A stretch of DNA of 64,000 nucleotides from Gracilimonas sp040117685 (GTDB lineage: Bacteria; Bacteroidota; Rhodothermia; Balneolales; Balneolaceae): assembly GCF_040117685.2 (NCBI RefSeq), contig NZ_JBEDYP020000002.1, positions 62,001-126,000 on the forward strand, in the 5' to 3' direction. A model generated the notes under the pieces. That model ran no database searches and was not told the DNA's origin. It was given only the letters and a program-made list of their open reading frames with translations. Below, in pieces: positions 44,237-54,116 of this stretch. Position numbers and translations under genes: made by a program. The first letter of the stretch is position 1. Each line of letters starts with the position of its first letter.

Positions 44237-44576
44237 TTACAGCTTACAGGTTCTCCCACTATTGTCATCCTGAGCGAAGAGATTTCATCAAGGCCTTGTT
44301 GGTTATCGCGAAGGATCTCAACCTCAGACGTGGTAGTCAGTTCATAATATGAGATCCTTCGTGTAAGCTATCCCCGCCTTCGTAATTTACAACGCACTCA
44401 GGATGACAATGATGCGGACTAAGATCAAAGGTGATAAATAGTTCAGCCTTCACGTTGCAGAAGCTTGTAACCTCAGTGCATTCACCAATTTTAACAAATC
44501 CATCCGCAACAAGAATTTATAAAGCAGCGTATTTCTCCACCGCGTATATTCCGACCTAACCTAATTTAATCCTGCT
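44237..44576. repeat. Intergenic region with a BIME-like palindromic element
   Basis: ATTGTCATCCTGAGCGA (44261-44277) and CACTCAGGATGACAAT (44395-44410) form the ends of a 150-nt palindrome. Inner arms GCGAAGGATCTCA and TGAGATCCTTCG also pair. No gene is seen in the 340 nt; the right part should hold the promoter for the M16 peptidase. Confidence 0.75.
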
Positions 44577-47414
44577 ATGAAACCACGCATATTTTACCTT
44601 TTCTCTGCCCTTCTCATTTCTTCCTTTATAACCGCCTCTTGTGTTCAGAAACAAACCGAATTTTCCGTTGATTACGAGAAATTCACTCTGGATAACGGCT
44701 TGGAAGTCATTTTTCATAAAGACCATTCAGACCCGGTTGTCGCCGTGGCTTTGACTTTCCATGTTGGGTCTGCCCGTGAAATTGAAGGTCGTACCGGTTT
44801 TGCCCACCTCTTTGAACATTTGCTATTCCTGGAATCTGAGAACTTAGGCAAAGGCGGATTGGATAAAATGAGCAGCCGTATTGGCGGGTCTGGGGCAAAC
44901 GGTTCTACCAGTCGCGACCGCACTAATTATTACCAGACGGTACCTAAAGATGCCCTGGAGAAAATGATTTGGGCAGAAGCCGATAAACTTGGCTACTTCA
45001 TCAACACCGTGACTGAAGCCGTACTGGCCAAAGAAAAACAGGTGGTAAAAAATGAAAAACGGCAGGGCGTGGACAATGCCCCTTACGGTCATGCAAATTA
45101 CGTGGTAGGCAAGAATATGTATCCGGCCGAACATCCCTACAACTGGCAGGTAATAGGTTCGTTGGAAGATCTCCAGAACGCTACGCTGCAGGATGTGAAA
45201 GATTTCTATAACCGCTGGTATGTTCCCAACAACGCCACTCTTGTCCTAGCCGGAGATTTTGATTCGGAACAAGCCAAAGCCTGGATTCATAAGTATTTTG
45301 ATGAGATCCCCCGTGGCGAAGAGATCGAACCTTTACCCGATATGCCGGCCAATCTGGATAAAACCAGGAAGAAGTATTACGAGGATAATTTTGCCCGTCT
45401 GCCGGAATTGCGACTCGTATGGCCCGGCGTGGATCTATATCACGAGGATGCTTACGCACTCGATATCCTGACTGAACTTCTTGCTGACGGAAAGAACGCG
45501 CCTCTTTACAAAGTGTTAGTTGAAGAGCAGGAACTGACTTCCAATGTGTACATGAACAGCGGGAACTCAGAACTTGCCGGGGAGATTGCCTTCATCACCC
45601 GTGCGTATCCAAACACTGACCTGGACGATGTTGCCGGAGCCGTGAATGAAGCTTTTATGAGATTTGAGGAAGAAGGATTTTCTCAGGCTGATCTTGACCG
45701 TATTAAAGCAGGTATTGAAACGGATTTCTATAACGGACTTTCCAGCGTGTTAGGGAAAGCCTTTCAGCTGGCCCAGTATAATATCTTTGCCGGTGATCCC
45801 GGTTACATAAATAAAGACATTCAGAAAACACTCGCCGTCACCAAAGAAGATGTAATGCGGGTATATCAGAAATATATCAAGGGCCAATCTTTTGTAGCCA
45901 CCAGCTTCGTGCCCCGGGGAGGTTCTGATCTGGCTCTTGAAGGTTCTGAATTGGCTGAAGTTGTGGAAGAAGAGATTGTTCAGAATGGAGAGGGTGAGCG
46001 TTTTACCCTGCCCGAAGAAACCACCTATGAAAAAACACCATCCGGTTTCGACCGATCTGTGGAGCCACCCTATGGTGAAAATCCTGATTTGAAAGTGCCG
46101 GAAGTATGGGAAACAGAACTTGCAAATGGACTGGATGTATATGGCATCGAGAATTATGAACTGCCTTTGGTTGAATTTGAGATCTCTGTCAAAGGAGGAT
46201 TAATGCTGGAAAATCCGGATAAAACAGGCGTGGCCAATTTGGTTGCCGAGCTTCTGACAAAAGGCACAGCCAATAAAACACCGGAAGAGCTGGAACAGGC
46301 TATCGATGAGCTGGGTGCCAGCATTAACATATTTTCCGGCCGGCAGGCTATAACCATCAGGGGGAATTCACTGGCTCGTTATTATGATGAAACCATGGCC
46401 CTGGTAGAAGAAATGTTGTTGGAACCCCGCTGGGACGATCGTGAATTTGAGCTGGCCAAACAAAGTATAATGAGTCAGATCGCCCAACAAAGTGCCAATC
46501 CAAACAGTATTGCTACAAATACCTTTAACAAGCTGCTTTATGGTGAAGATCACATTTTATCCTTCAACCCGATCGGTACCACAACAAGTATCGAGGCTAT
46601 AACACTGGATGACCTGAAGTCTTATTACATGAACTATATATCTCCTTCGGTAGCTGATATGCACGTGGTAGGAGCGATCGACCAGGGGCAAGTTGTTGCT
46701 TCCCTTGAAAGCCTGAGTGACCGCTGGGCAGCCAAAGAAGTAACACTTCCGGAATTTGAGACCCCGGAGCAACCTTCAGCTTCTAAAGTGTATTTCTATG
46801 ATGTACCCGATGCCAAACAATCGGTTCTCAGGTTCGGTTACCTCGCTATGCCTGAGACTCACCCCGACTTCTACCCTGCTGAAGTGATGAACTACAAGCT
46901 GGGTGGCGGTGGATTTGCATCACGCTTCACCCAGGAACTTCGGGAAGGCAAAGGATATACCTATGGTATCGGTTCCGGCTTTTCCGGTTCTGATATTGCA
47001 GGTCCTTTTGTGATTTCGAGCGGAGTTCGAACCAATGTAACCTACGAGTCAGCTGCGTTGGTAAAAGAAATCCTCGAACAATATCCCGGCACCTTCACCG
47101 AAGAAGACCTTGAAAACACCCAAAGTTTTTTACTGAAAAGTAATGCCCGCCGTTTTGAGACTTTAGGTGCCAAGCTGAACATGTTGGAGAATATCAGTGC
47201 CTATGGATGGTCACCTGATTACATCAAACAGCGGGAAGAAGTGGTTAAAAACATGACGCAAGAGCGCATTCAGGAGCTGGCCCGAACCTATGCCAATCCT
47301 GATAAAATGATCTGGCTGGTAGTCGGAGATGCTAAAACACAGATGGATCGACTTGAACAATTAGGATTTGGCGAACCAATACTGGTTAATGAATATTTTA
47401 AGGAAGGAAATTAG
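44577..47414 (+). CDS. M16-family metallopeptidase, lipoprotein
   Basis: A 945-aa protein with two M16 (pitrilysin/insulinase) domains. A lipoprotein-like signal ends FITASC (Cys22). The first domain has the inverted zinc motif H77-L-F-E80-H81 (GFAHLFEHLLFLE) and a downstream Glu near 160 (VVKNEKRQG). The second domain (about 500-945) has lost the motif (ANLVAELLTKG) and keeps the FASRFTQELREGKGYTYGI region, as is normal for the non-catalytic half. Likely a periplasmic peptide-degrading enzyme anchored to the membrane. Confidence 0.93.
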   Translation: MKPRIFYLFSALLISSFITASCVQKQTEFSVDYEKFTLDNGLEVIFHKDHSDPVVAVALTFHVGSAREIEGRTGFAHLFEHLLFLESENLGKGGLDKMSSRIGGSGANGSTSRDRTNYYQTVPKDALEKMIWAEADKLGYFINTVTEAVLAKEKQVVKNEKRQGVDNAPYGHANYVVGKNMYPAEHPYNWQVIGSLEDLQNATLQDVKDFYNRWYVPNNATLVLAGDFDSEQAKAWIHKYFDEIPRGEEIEPLPDMPANLDKTRKKYYEDNFARLPELRLVWPGVDLYHEDAYALDILTELLADGKNAPLYKVLVEEQELTSNVYMNSGNSELAGEIAFITRAYPNTDLDDVAGAVNEAFMRFEEEGFSQADLDRIKAGIETDFYNGLSSVLGKAFQLAQYNIFAGDPGYINKDIQKTLAVTKEDVMRVYQKYIKGQSFVATSFVPRGGSDLALEGSELAEVVEEEIVQNGEGERFTLPEETTYEKTPSGFDRSVEPPYGENPDLKVPEVWETELANGLDVYGIENYELPLVEFEISVKGGLMLENPDKTGVANLVAELLTKGTANKTPEELEQAIDELGASINIFSGRQAITIRGNSLARYYDETMALVEEMLLEPRWDDREFELAKQSIMSQIAQQSANPNSIATNTFNKLLYGEDHILSFNPIGTTTSIEAITLDDLKSYYMNYISPSVADMHVVGAIDQGQVVASLESLSDRWAAKEVTLPEFETPEQPSASKVYFYDVPDAKQSVLRFGYLAMPETHPDFYPAEVMNYKLGGGGFASRFTQELREGKGYTYGIGSGFSGSDIAGPFVISSGVRTNVTYESAALVKEILEQYPGTFTEEDLENTQSFLLKSNARRFETLGAKLNMLENISAYGWSPDYIKQREEVVKNMTQERIQELARTYANPDKMIWLVVGDAKTQMDRLEQLGFGEPILVNEYFKEGN

Positions 47415-47425
47415 TCTGTTAGATG

Positions 47426-47502
47426 ATAGACGTGAGACATAAGTTTAAGATGAAACTAGGCGTCTTAAATCTTGTGTCTTACGTCTTTTATCTTAAATCT
47501 AG
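47426..47502. repeat. Inverted heptad array after the M16 gene
   Basis: Right half CGTCTTA, AATCTTG, TGTCTTA, CGTCTTT, TATCTTA, AATCTAG in 7-nt steps. The left half (GATAGACGTGAGACATAAG) is its approximate complement. It can form a long imperfect hairpin between two convergent genes, and the real M23 stop (see next entry) lies at its edge. Confidence 0.8.
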
Positions 47503-47560
47503 TACCCAATATAACTCTGTCCTTCTTTCAGCTCGATGATGCCATCTTTGGTGGTGAATT

Positions 47561-48304
47561 TCACCGGTATGGAAATGAAGCCACCTCCTCTTTAGCTTTC
47601 TTAATTGTAAAGTGCAGATGCGGTCCGGTTGCGTATCCGGTAGCGCCGGAATACCCGATCAGCTGACCGGTACGGACCTCCTGCCCCAAACGCACTTCAA
47701 CCCCTTGGTGCTTCAGGTGAGAGTAATCGGCAAAGGTTCCGTCATCGTGCAGTATGGTGATGAAATTGGCATAGGGCATCATGTCTTCCGAGCCGCCTCC
47801 GCGGTTATTCTTTTCCTCCATCATCACCACTTTCCCACTCCGTGCAGCATAGATTTCTGTTCCGGTTGGCATATTAAAATCCAGAGCATGCCGGGAATCT
47901 CCGTAATGTGAAAAGGATCCGTCAAATCCCTGATCTACTTTGTAAGTTTCCCCAATTGGAAAAGGTAGTCGGTAGGCGAAGGAATCGTTGTGTCGGGCAA
48001 AGATATTCCCCATGTAATACCGGTATCTCGTACTCAAATTCCAACCCTCTTTTAAATCCTTATACGTGAATCTTACCAACAGCCGGTTACTGCTTGCGGG
48101 AAGGAAATCAACGAGCGGAAGCTTCTTTTGGGGTTCCAGTTTATCAATGTCTGCATCAAGCTCTATGGTAACCGGATATAAATTCGTGTTTCGGGCGTGA
48201 AGCTCAATATGCTCTTCCTTTTCAATCCGGAAAACCTCTACCGTGCCGTTGTCCAGAGATAGAAACCCGGTTAACAGAAACAATATTACCCAAAATGACT
48301 TCAT
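47561..48304 (-). CDS. M23-family (LytM) peptidase with an apparent C-terminal frameshift
   Basis: A 247-aa secreted protein: signal (VILFLLTGFLS), a beta-sandwich (about 20-125), then the LytM domain with zinc motif HALDFNMPTG, GKVVMMEEKNNRGGG, YSHLKHQG and GPHLHFTIKKAKEE. The annotated frame ends at 47561 with ASFPYR. In another frame the family-like tail continues, GGFISIPVKFTT, KDGIIELKEGQSYIGY and stop at 47499-47501. A one-base change near 47588-47600 would join them. Catalytic histidines are upstream, so the enzyme may still work. Likely cuts peptidoglycan cross-links. Confidence 0.85.
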   Translation of the reverse strand: MKSFWVILFLLTGFLSLDNGTVEVFRIEKEEHIELHARNTNLYPVTIELDADIDKLEPQKKLPLVDFLPASSNRLLVRFTYKDLKEGWNLSTRYRYYMGNIFARHNDSFAYRLPFPIGETYKVDQGFDGSFSHYGDSRHALDFNMPTGTEIYAARSGKVVMMEEKNNRGGGSEDMMPYANFITILHDDGTFADYSHLKHQGVEVRLGQEVRTGQLIGYSGATGYATGPHLHFTIKKAKEEVASFPYR

Positions 48305-48361
48305 ACTGATTTCTTATTCTTAGGTATTTTGCTGAACTTCAGCTTCAACGAACTATTTTTC

Positions 48362-48967
48362 ATGGAACTGTCTGTCATTCACTTACTGCTGGTTTTAAGT
48401 GCTTCGCTTGATGGGGAGTCTAACGAAAGCCGGATTTATTTAAAAATAAAAAACGGCAACCAACAAGCATTCCGAAAGTTTTTTGATGCCCATCATGATG
48501 AATTATACCGTTATCTATCCTCTAAAGGCGTAGCTAAAGAAGCAGCCGAAGACCTGATCCAGAAAGCTTTTGTATATATCTGGGAGAACCGGGCTTCCAT
48601 CGAAGAGCATAAATCGTTGCGGGCTTATCTCTTTCGCATTGCTTACACTCGGATGCTCAACCTTTTTCGGGACAATGAAAAATTCGATCAAAACAAAGAA
48701 ATCCGGGAGCTGGATTACCATGTTTCGGGTTCTCAACCCGACCAGGATATCCATCAGAGAGAATTAAACAAAACCATCGAAGAGGCCATATCAGCCATGC
48801 CTGAGAAGCGCCAAAACGTATTCCGGCTTTGTTTCATGCAGGAATTCACCTATAAAGAAGCCGCTGAATTCCTGGATGTATCCGTCAAAACCGTGGAAAA
48901 TCATATGGGACTGGCCCTGAAAGATCTCCGATCATCCCTGTCAGAAGCAGCAGAAGACTATTTATAA
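48362..48967 (+). CDS. ECF-type RNA polymerase sigma factor
   Basis: About 201 aa with sigma70 region 2 (FRKFFDAHHDELYRYLSSKG, AEDLIQKAFVYIWENR) and region 4 (ISAMPEKRQNVFRLCFMQ, TYKEAAEFLDVSVKTVENHM). It looks like the FecI/Bacteroidota ECF group that works with FecR. The start is uncertain: ATG 48362 gives about 20 extra residues ahead of region 2, and 48329 is also possible. The FecR and TonB-receptor genes lie downstream, separated by one lipoprotein gene. Confidence 0.9.
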   Translation: MELSVIHLLLVLSASLDGESNESRIYLKIKNGNQQAFRKFFDAHHDELYRYLSSKGVAKEAAEDLIQKAFVYIWENRASIEEHKSLRAYLFRIAYTRMLNLFRDNEKFDQNKEIRELDYHVSGSQPDQDIHQRELNKTIEEAISAMPEKRQNVFRLCFMQEFTYKEAAEFLDVSVKTVENHMGLALKDLRSSLSEAAEDYL

Positions 48968-49126
48968 AACATCTGCAATACTTCTGTTATTCATAGGCTT
49001 ACCCCCATCCAAGAATGTGGTGGTGCTTTTTTATCATAAATTCAGTGGAAATTTATTTACTATGTGATTGGGGGAACTTTGAATGTGATGTGTAATAGTA
49101 GTGAACACATAAATAATAGAATCATT

Positions 49127-50323
49127 ATGAAATCACTATTTAAAAAAATACCTACTACTGTAATCCCACTTTTAATGGTGGCGGCCATGTTTTCTGCCTG
49201 TACCCTGGATGATATCTCCAAAGACATCGACAACCAGGAGCTGACGGCAGAAGAAATTGAAGCAGCTACACAGATTATGGGAGAGGCCTTATCTGATGAT
49301 AATGACGGCGTTTTCTCCAGTCTGAATGATGCCTTAACCACCGTCTCATCTTCCGGTTTTGGCAACGACAGCCAGATGAAAGGACACGACGACGACAGAA
49401 ACTCCGGACGGGGTAACGAAAGCAATTACCAATATGAATACGACCGGGAAACCGGTATGCATACCATCAGCTTTAACCGGGAAGTGAATAATCCAAACTT
49501 TCAGAAAAGCCTGTCTGCGGTATTAACGTATGTATTCACTGATGTGAACGGAGAGTATATCGCTTTCCCGAGACAGAATCGTGAGCGCATTGAGAACATT
49601 GATTTCACGTCTGATAAAAACGGTAGCACCGAAAGTCGTTTCCGCAATTCGGAATTCAGCCGTGCTGATACCTTCGCATTCACCGGCCTGAGCGATGCCA
49701 GCTCCATTCTTACCATAGATGGAAAGCACTATGGTAATGGCTCCATCGACGGTGTGACAAGAGAAGGCGATACGTTCGAACGCTCTTTTGTAAACGAAAT
49801 CAACTTTTTGGATATACAGGTAAATAAAGACACGGTAGCTGCTTACGGGTCATTAACTCAGGGTGTAACCGGAACTCTCAATTATGAACTGACTATTTTC
49901 AGAAGCAGTAACGGACAAGGTTCTTCCAAAACCGTTACAGGAACCATCGAAATGGATGGTGACGGAACCGCCCTTCTGCGCTTTGCAAACGTAAATCGGT
50001 TATTTAAAGTGAACCTGCGCACCGGATTTGTCAGCGATGATGAGATTGATATTGAATCTGCCGTTGCTGCTGTTGACACTCTGAATCAAACCGTAACGCT
50101 TCGAAATGATTTATTGGTCATAGTTTCTGACCGCACGGAAATTGAAGGCGAGGACGGGCTGGATTCACTCGAAGCTGTGGCACGAGCTCTTGACGCCGGC
50201 GAAAACGTGAAGGCCGAAGTAGAAGGATACCGAAACCCTGATAACAGATCCGAATTCATAGCCGAAGAAATCGAATTCGAATTTGCTGAGGATGATGAAG
50301 ACGATAATGACGATGATGACTAA
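49127..50323 (+). CDS. Acidic lipoprotein of unknown function within the ECF/FecR locus
   Basis: About 398 aa. The lipoprotein signal ends MFSACTLDD. The mature protein has a linker rich in D, N, S and R (MKGHDDDRNSGRGNESNY), a beta-rich body (TISFNREVNNPNFQKSL, GSIDGVTREGDTFERSFV, GTIEMDGDGTALLRFANV), a late part recalling DUF5666 domains (TVTLRNDLLVIVSDRTEIEG, VKAEVEGYRN) and an acidic tail ending in a run of D and E. It lies between the sigma factor and its FecR partner and could be the sigma-regulated cargo or a calcium/metal-binding surface protein. Not recognised as a named family. Confidence 0.6.
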   Translation: MKSLFKKIPTTVIPLLMVAAMFSACTLDDISKDIDNQELTAEEIEAATQIMGEALSDDNDGVFSSLNDALTTVSSSGFGNDSQMKGHDDDRNSGRGNESNYQYEYDRETGMHTISFNREVNNPNFQKSLSAVLTYVFTDVNGEYIAFPRQNRERIENIDFTSDKNGSTESRFRNSEFSRADTFAFTGLSDASSILTIDGKHYGNGSIDGVTREGDTFERSFVNEINFLDIQVNKDTVAAYGSLTQGVTGTLNYELTIFRSSNGQGSSKTVTGTIEMDGDGTALLRFANVNRLFKVNLRTGFVSDDEIDIESAVAAVDTLNQTVTLRNDLLVIVSDRTEIEGEDGLDSLEAVARALDAGENVKAEVEGYRNPDNRSEFIAEEIEFEFAEDDEDDNDDDD

Positions 50324-50401
50324 CCTTAACTGATACTTCAAACATTACCGTGCAGGCTTTTGACCGGGCCTGCACGGATTCTTTAGATTCAACAAACCAT
50401 A

Positions 50402-51364
50402 ATGGCAAACAACCAAAACATAACACCCGATGATCAGGACCTTAATCGGGCCCGTATTATTGGAGAGGCATTGCCTGATTTAGCAGTTCTGGAAAATACT
50501 TCAGATCCTTTGCTTTCCCATTTGTTTGCCTACAAAAGATCAGTAAGCACGCAGGTTGAACCCCTGAACTCAGAAGCTGTTTGGGATTCCATTCAGTATA
50601 AGATTAATGCATCTTCGGATTCTGCCCGCATTATATACCTCTCTCCTGCCATTCGAAGGTATGTGATGGCTGCAGCTGTTGTGATGATTGCCCTGGTGGG
50701 AAGTTTCATCTATCAACAACTAACAGCACCAACTCTGGTTGGTGAGAGTTTTGCCTCATCCGAGACTATTACCTTACCGGATGGTTCTGCCGTCACCCTT
50801 CGCCCCTATTCTGCTTTATTCGCAATGGATGTTTCCGGGAGTTCTGCCGAATACAAATTATCAGGAGAAGCATATTTCGAGGTCTTACACGACCCCTCCC
50901 GAACATTCTCCGTTCGAACCGATCAATCCGAAGTCCGCGTATTGGGAACCAGCTTCATACTTAGCGACTGGGGTAACACTTCCAACGTGTACCTGCAGGA
51001 AGGCCGAATTCAATACACAGCACTTAACAGTCAACAATCGGTTCAGCTGGAACCTGGACAGTCATCCCTCATCAATGAAACCACAGCCACTCCGGAAGTA
51101 ACCACTACAGAAGAAGCCCCCTTTACGGACTGGCTGAACAATGAACTCGTATTTCAAAACAAACCGGTTCAATCTGTATTTAATGAGCTGGAGCAGCATT
51201 TCAATATTAGTATCGAGGCACAACCCGCCATTCTTCAGGAAACTCTGAGCGGCTCCATTCCTCTCGACAACCTTGAATCCGTACTCAGTGATCTTGGGCT
51301 GGTTCTCGGTGGCACTTTCTCAGAAACCGGGCAAAATTCATACGTCTTCAAACCGAACTCCTGA
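50402..51364 (+). CDS. FecR-type anti-sigma/transducer protein
   Basis: A 320-aa protein. The cytoplasmic N-terminal part (about 1-78) would bind the sigma factor, followed by a single membrane helix (VMAAAVVMIALVGSFIYQQ) and the periplasmic FecR domain: TITLPDGSAVTLRPYSALF, GEAYFEVLHDPSRTFSVRT, EVRVLGTSFIL, QSVQLEPGQSSLI. A C-terminal STN-like part (LVFQNKPVQSVFNELEQHF) follows. Its stop overlaps the ATG of the receptor gene by 1 nt. Confidence 0.95.
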   Translation: MANNQNITPDDQDLNRARIIGEALPDLAVLENTSDPLLSHLFAYKRSVSTQVEPLNSEAVWDSIQYKINASSDSARIIYLSPAIRRYVMAAAVVMIALVGSFIYQQLTAPTLVGESFASSETITLPDGSAVTLRPYSALFAMDVSGSSAEYKLSGEAYFEVLHDPSRTFSVRTDQSEVRVLGTSFILSDWGNTSNVYLQEGRIQYTALNSQQSVQLEPGQSSLINETTATPEVTTTEEAPFTDWLNNELVFQNKPVQSVFNELEQHFNISIEAQPAILQETLSGSIPLDNLESVLSDLGLVLGGTFSETGQNSYVFKPNS

Positions 51365-54003
51365 TGAGAGAATTATGGCTTGTTTTACTATTTGGCATGA
51401 TCGTTTGTCTCGGCTCAACCCGACAGGCCTGCGCACAGTACGGCTTTGAACAGGCTTCGGTTCTTGAAATCATACGGGAAATTGAAGAGAAGGAAGCGTA
51501 CCGGTTTTTATACCGGGAATCACAACTTGCAGACATCAGCTTAAGCTTTTCGGCTACCTCCACCACCGTGATTGATTCTCTGAGAACCCGCTTATATCAC
51601 TTTAATATTTCAGTAGAGACGGATACTTCCCGGAAGCAGGTTATCCTGTATAAGAAGACAGCTTCTTCTTCCCGGAAGTTTTCCATTGCAGGTCAGGTTG
51701 TGGATGCCAAAACCGGTGAACGACTTCCCTATGCTACTATATTCTACGATATAAACGGCCGCAAGCAAGGTGTGGCTGCCAATGCATCCGGCGTTTTCAA
51801 CATCAAGGAAAGCTACCCCGGAAAGGCTATTACTCTATATTGCTCTTTCCTTGGTTACGAAAATGGTCGAATACGGATTAGCCTGGGTGAGCAAACTGCT
51901 TTCGAAGATCTTACTTTTCGGCTGCAACCGATAGCCCTGCAATCAAGTGATATTATCGTGACCGGCTTTACCTACCCGGCCGGTTCCGACAGCATCTATC
52001 GCAATTTTGTTAATGCCGGGGTACTCAATCCTTTAGGAGAAAACAATACCACTAAAGCATTACAGGCCCTGCCGGCTGTAACCAATGGAACAGCTTTAAA
52101 CAACGGAATTAACGTACGGGGCAGCTCTGCCGATGCCACTCATATTCTGCTGGATGGCATTACCATTTATAATCAAAGTCACCTATTTGGCCTTCTCGAC
52201 AGCTTCAACCCCAATGCCCTGCAAACTTCAGGTTTTTTCTATGATGTGACACCGGCCCGGTTTCAATCCTCCCCAGGTGGTACTATTAACATGCTAACAA
52301 AGACCGGTTCATTAAATGATTTCAGTGCTTCTGTCGGACTTAGCAACACGGCTTTCAATGCAACATTACAGGGACCTTTTTCCTCAGGTAAAAGCAGCTG
52401 GCTGCTTTCCGGTCGTACTTCCTATATGAATTCCCTGAACTGGTTCCGCAATGATAACCTGATTGCCTTCGGATTAAATATTGATCGACCCAACAACCTT
52501 TCCGGCGAAGATGTAACCGACATAAACTCGCGACTGGTTTTTCCGGGCAGTTATGATGCTTATTTCTTTGATCTGCACGGAAAGATGTATGTTGAATTCG
52601 ATAACGGAAGCCGGCTCATTGCCGGAGCCTATTATGGCGCCGATGATGTCTCCCAGGATGCTGAGCGGCTGGTGAGAAGGTTCAACCCAAATGCACCGTC
52701 CCAGCGCTTTAGTCTGGAAGAAGTACAGACGCTGAATAAATGGGGCAATTTCAGCACCAGTCTGGCTTATAAATCTCCGGTTTCCGAACAGATCTACAGC
52801 AGTTCATTAGCGGCGGTTAGTATTTATAATTCCGAATTCAGTAAGGATGATTTTGTATATAACCGGGTTCAGGAAAATGGTGCCAACATCCAGGTATTCA
52901 CGTATCCGCTTCAAAATCGAAGCGTATTCAATGAGCTAAAGATGGACCAGACCTTTGATTTGATACTGCCGGCCAGCCAATGGACGTTCGGAGCTTCCTA
53001 CCAGTATTTTATGGGGGAATATTTCGAAGAATCATTTGACCGGCCCGGATTTCTCACCACCTTTAAATCAGGGTTAGCTGATCTTTATGCCCAGCTTGAT
53101 GTTACTTCTCCGGATGAAATAGATATACATTTCGGTTCCCGATTGCACTATTACACCAATGGGAATTACCTCTACTATTCACCCCGTATAAAATTTAAGT
53201 TCTTAAACGAACGAGCCATCTCCCTTGCTCTTGGATACAGCCGAAATTACCAGTTCACTCACCGGCTCTCATTCTACAATATCAGCAGTCCTGATGTCTG
53301 GATTATCAGTACGAAGGAACAGCCACCCACTACTTCCGATTACTTCACCGCCGGCCTGTATTTCAGGGTTTTTGAAAACACCCTTTTCCAGGTGGAGGGT
53401 TATCATAAATCACTCGAAAACGCCCGTTTATTCGATATCAATGCCCAAACCCTGACCAATAGTTTTAATGCTCCCCCCTGGTTTTATGGGAACAACGGAA
53501 CCGCAAAAGGACTCGAGTTTTTACTTAAAACCCGCTTTCAAAAGCTGACGCTCACTCATTCCTATTCGCTTTCTGAATCCACTTTCCGAAATCCGGATAT
53601 ATTTGATGGAGCGGAATTTTATACCGAATGGGACCGCACACATAGCTTCCATTCTGCCGTTGAGTACAGGATTATTCCAAACTTAAAGACATTCCTGAGT
53701 CTCACCCTTGCTTCCGGCACCCCGAACCGCCTGCATTTTCTGCAGATTGAAGAACAGGAGCGGCTGGGAGATTACCGAAGAGTGGATGCAGGATTTGAGT
53801 ATAAAGCAGAATTTGACGGAGTGGTGATGGAATTCGGGGCTTCCATCTTTAATCTCTTTGATGATCAAAATGCCTGGTATCGGGAACTGAACCTGGTGAT
53901 TGACACTTCGGTTCCTCCTTCTCAGCGCCGGCTAAGCTCCAAGGCCGTGAATGTCTATGATTTAGGAATTCAGCCTTCTTTTAATATGATGGTGAGGTTT
54001 TAA
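51364..54003 (+). CDS. TonB-dependent receptor with STN-like and CarboxypepD domains
   Basis: An 879-aa outer-membrane receptor. After the signal (CLGSTRQACAQ) come an STN-like signalling domain (about 25-100: FEQASVLEIIREIEEKEAYR), a carboxypeptidase-D-like domain (about 110-200: FSIAGQVVDAKTGERLPYAT), the plug (TKALQALPAVTNGTALNNG, INVRGSSADATHILLDGI), and a barrel ending FNMMVRF. The STN domain would relay substrate binding to FecR and the ECF sigma factor. The substrate is unknown; no SusD-like gene follows. Confidence 0.93.
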   Translation: MRELWLVLLFGMIVCLGSTRQACAQYGFEQASVLEIIREIEEKEAYRFLYRESQLADISLSFSATSTTVIDSLRTRLYHFNISVETDTSRKQVILYKKTASSSRKFSIAGQVVDAKTGERLPYATIFYDINGRKQGVAANASGVFNIKESYPGKAITLYCSFLGYENGRIRISLGEQTAFEDLTFRLQPIALQSSDIIVTGFTYPAGSDSIYRNFVNAGVLNPLGENNTTKALQALPAVTNGTALNNGINVRGSSADATHILLDGITIYNQSHLFGLLDSFNPNALQTSGFFYDVTPARFQSSPGGTINMLTKTGSLNDFSASVGLSNTAFNATLQGPFSSGKSSWLLSGRTSYMNSLNWFRNDNLIAFGLNIDRPNNLSGEDVTDINSRLVFPGSYDAYFFDLHGKMYVEFDNGSRLIAGAYYGADDVSQDAERLVRRFNPNAPSQRFSLEEVQTLNKWGNFSTSLAYKSPVSEQIYSSSLAAVSIYNSEFSKDDFVYNRVQENGANIQVFTYPLQNRSVFNELKMDQTFDLILPASQWTFGASYQYFMGEYFEESFDRPGFLTTFKSGLADLYAQLDVTSPDEIDIHFGSRLHYYTNGNYLYYSPRIKFKFLNERAISLALGYSRNYQFTHRLSFYNISSPDVWIISTKEQPPTTSDYFTAGLYFRVFENTLFQVEGYHKSLENARLFDINAQTLTNSFNAPPWFYGNNGTAKGLEFLLKTRFQKLTLTHSYSLSESTFRNPDIFDGAEFYTEWDRTHSFHSAVEYRIIPNLKTFLSLTLASGTPNRLHFLQIEEQERLGDYRRVDAGFEYKAEFDGVVMEFGASIFNLFDDQNAWYRELNLVIDTSVPPSQRRLSSKAVNVYDLGIQPSFNMMVRF

Positions 54004-54011
54004 TAGGTTTT

Positions 54012-54116
54012 TTAGGTGTTAGTTATTAGGTATTAGGTGTTAGGTGTTAGTAGCAGGGCTCCACTAACACCTATCACCTAAAAACTAAAACCTCCTCCCT
54101 AACACCTTGCACCTAA
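54012..54116. repeat. Inverted heptad array TTAGGTG / CACCTAA
   Basis: Left half TTAGGTG, TTAGTTA, TTAGGTA, TTAGGTG, TTAGGTG, TTAGTAG. Right half includes CACCTAT, CACCTAA, AAACTAA, AACCTCC, TCCCTAA, CACCTTG, CACCTAA, all in 7-nt register and opposite sense. It sits between two convergent genes and reaches the ridA stop codon. Confidence 0.92.
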
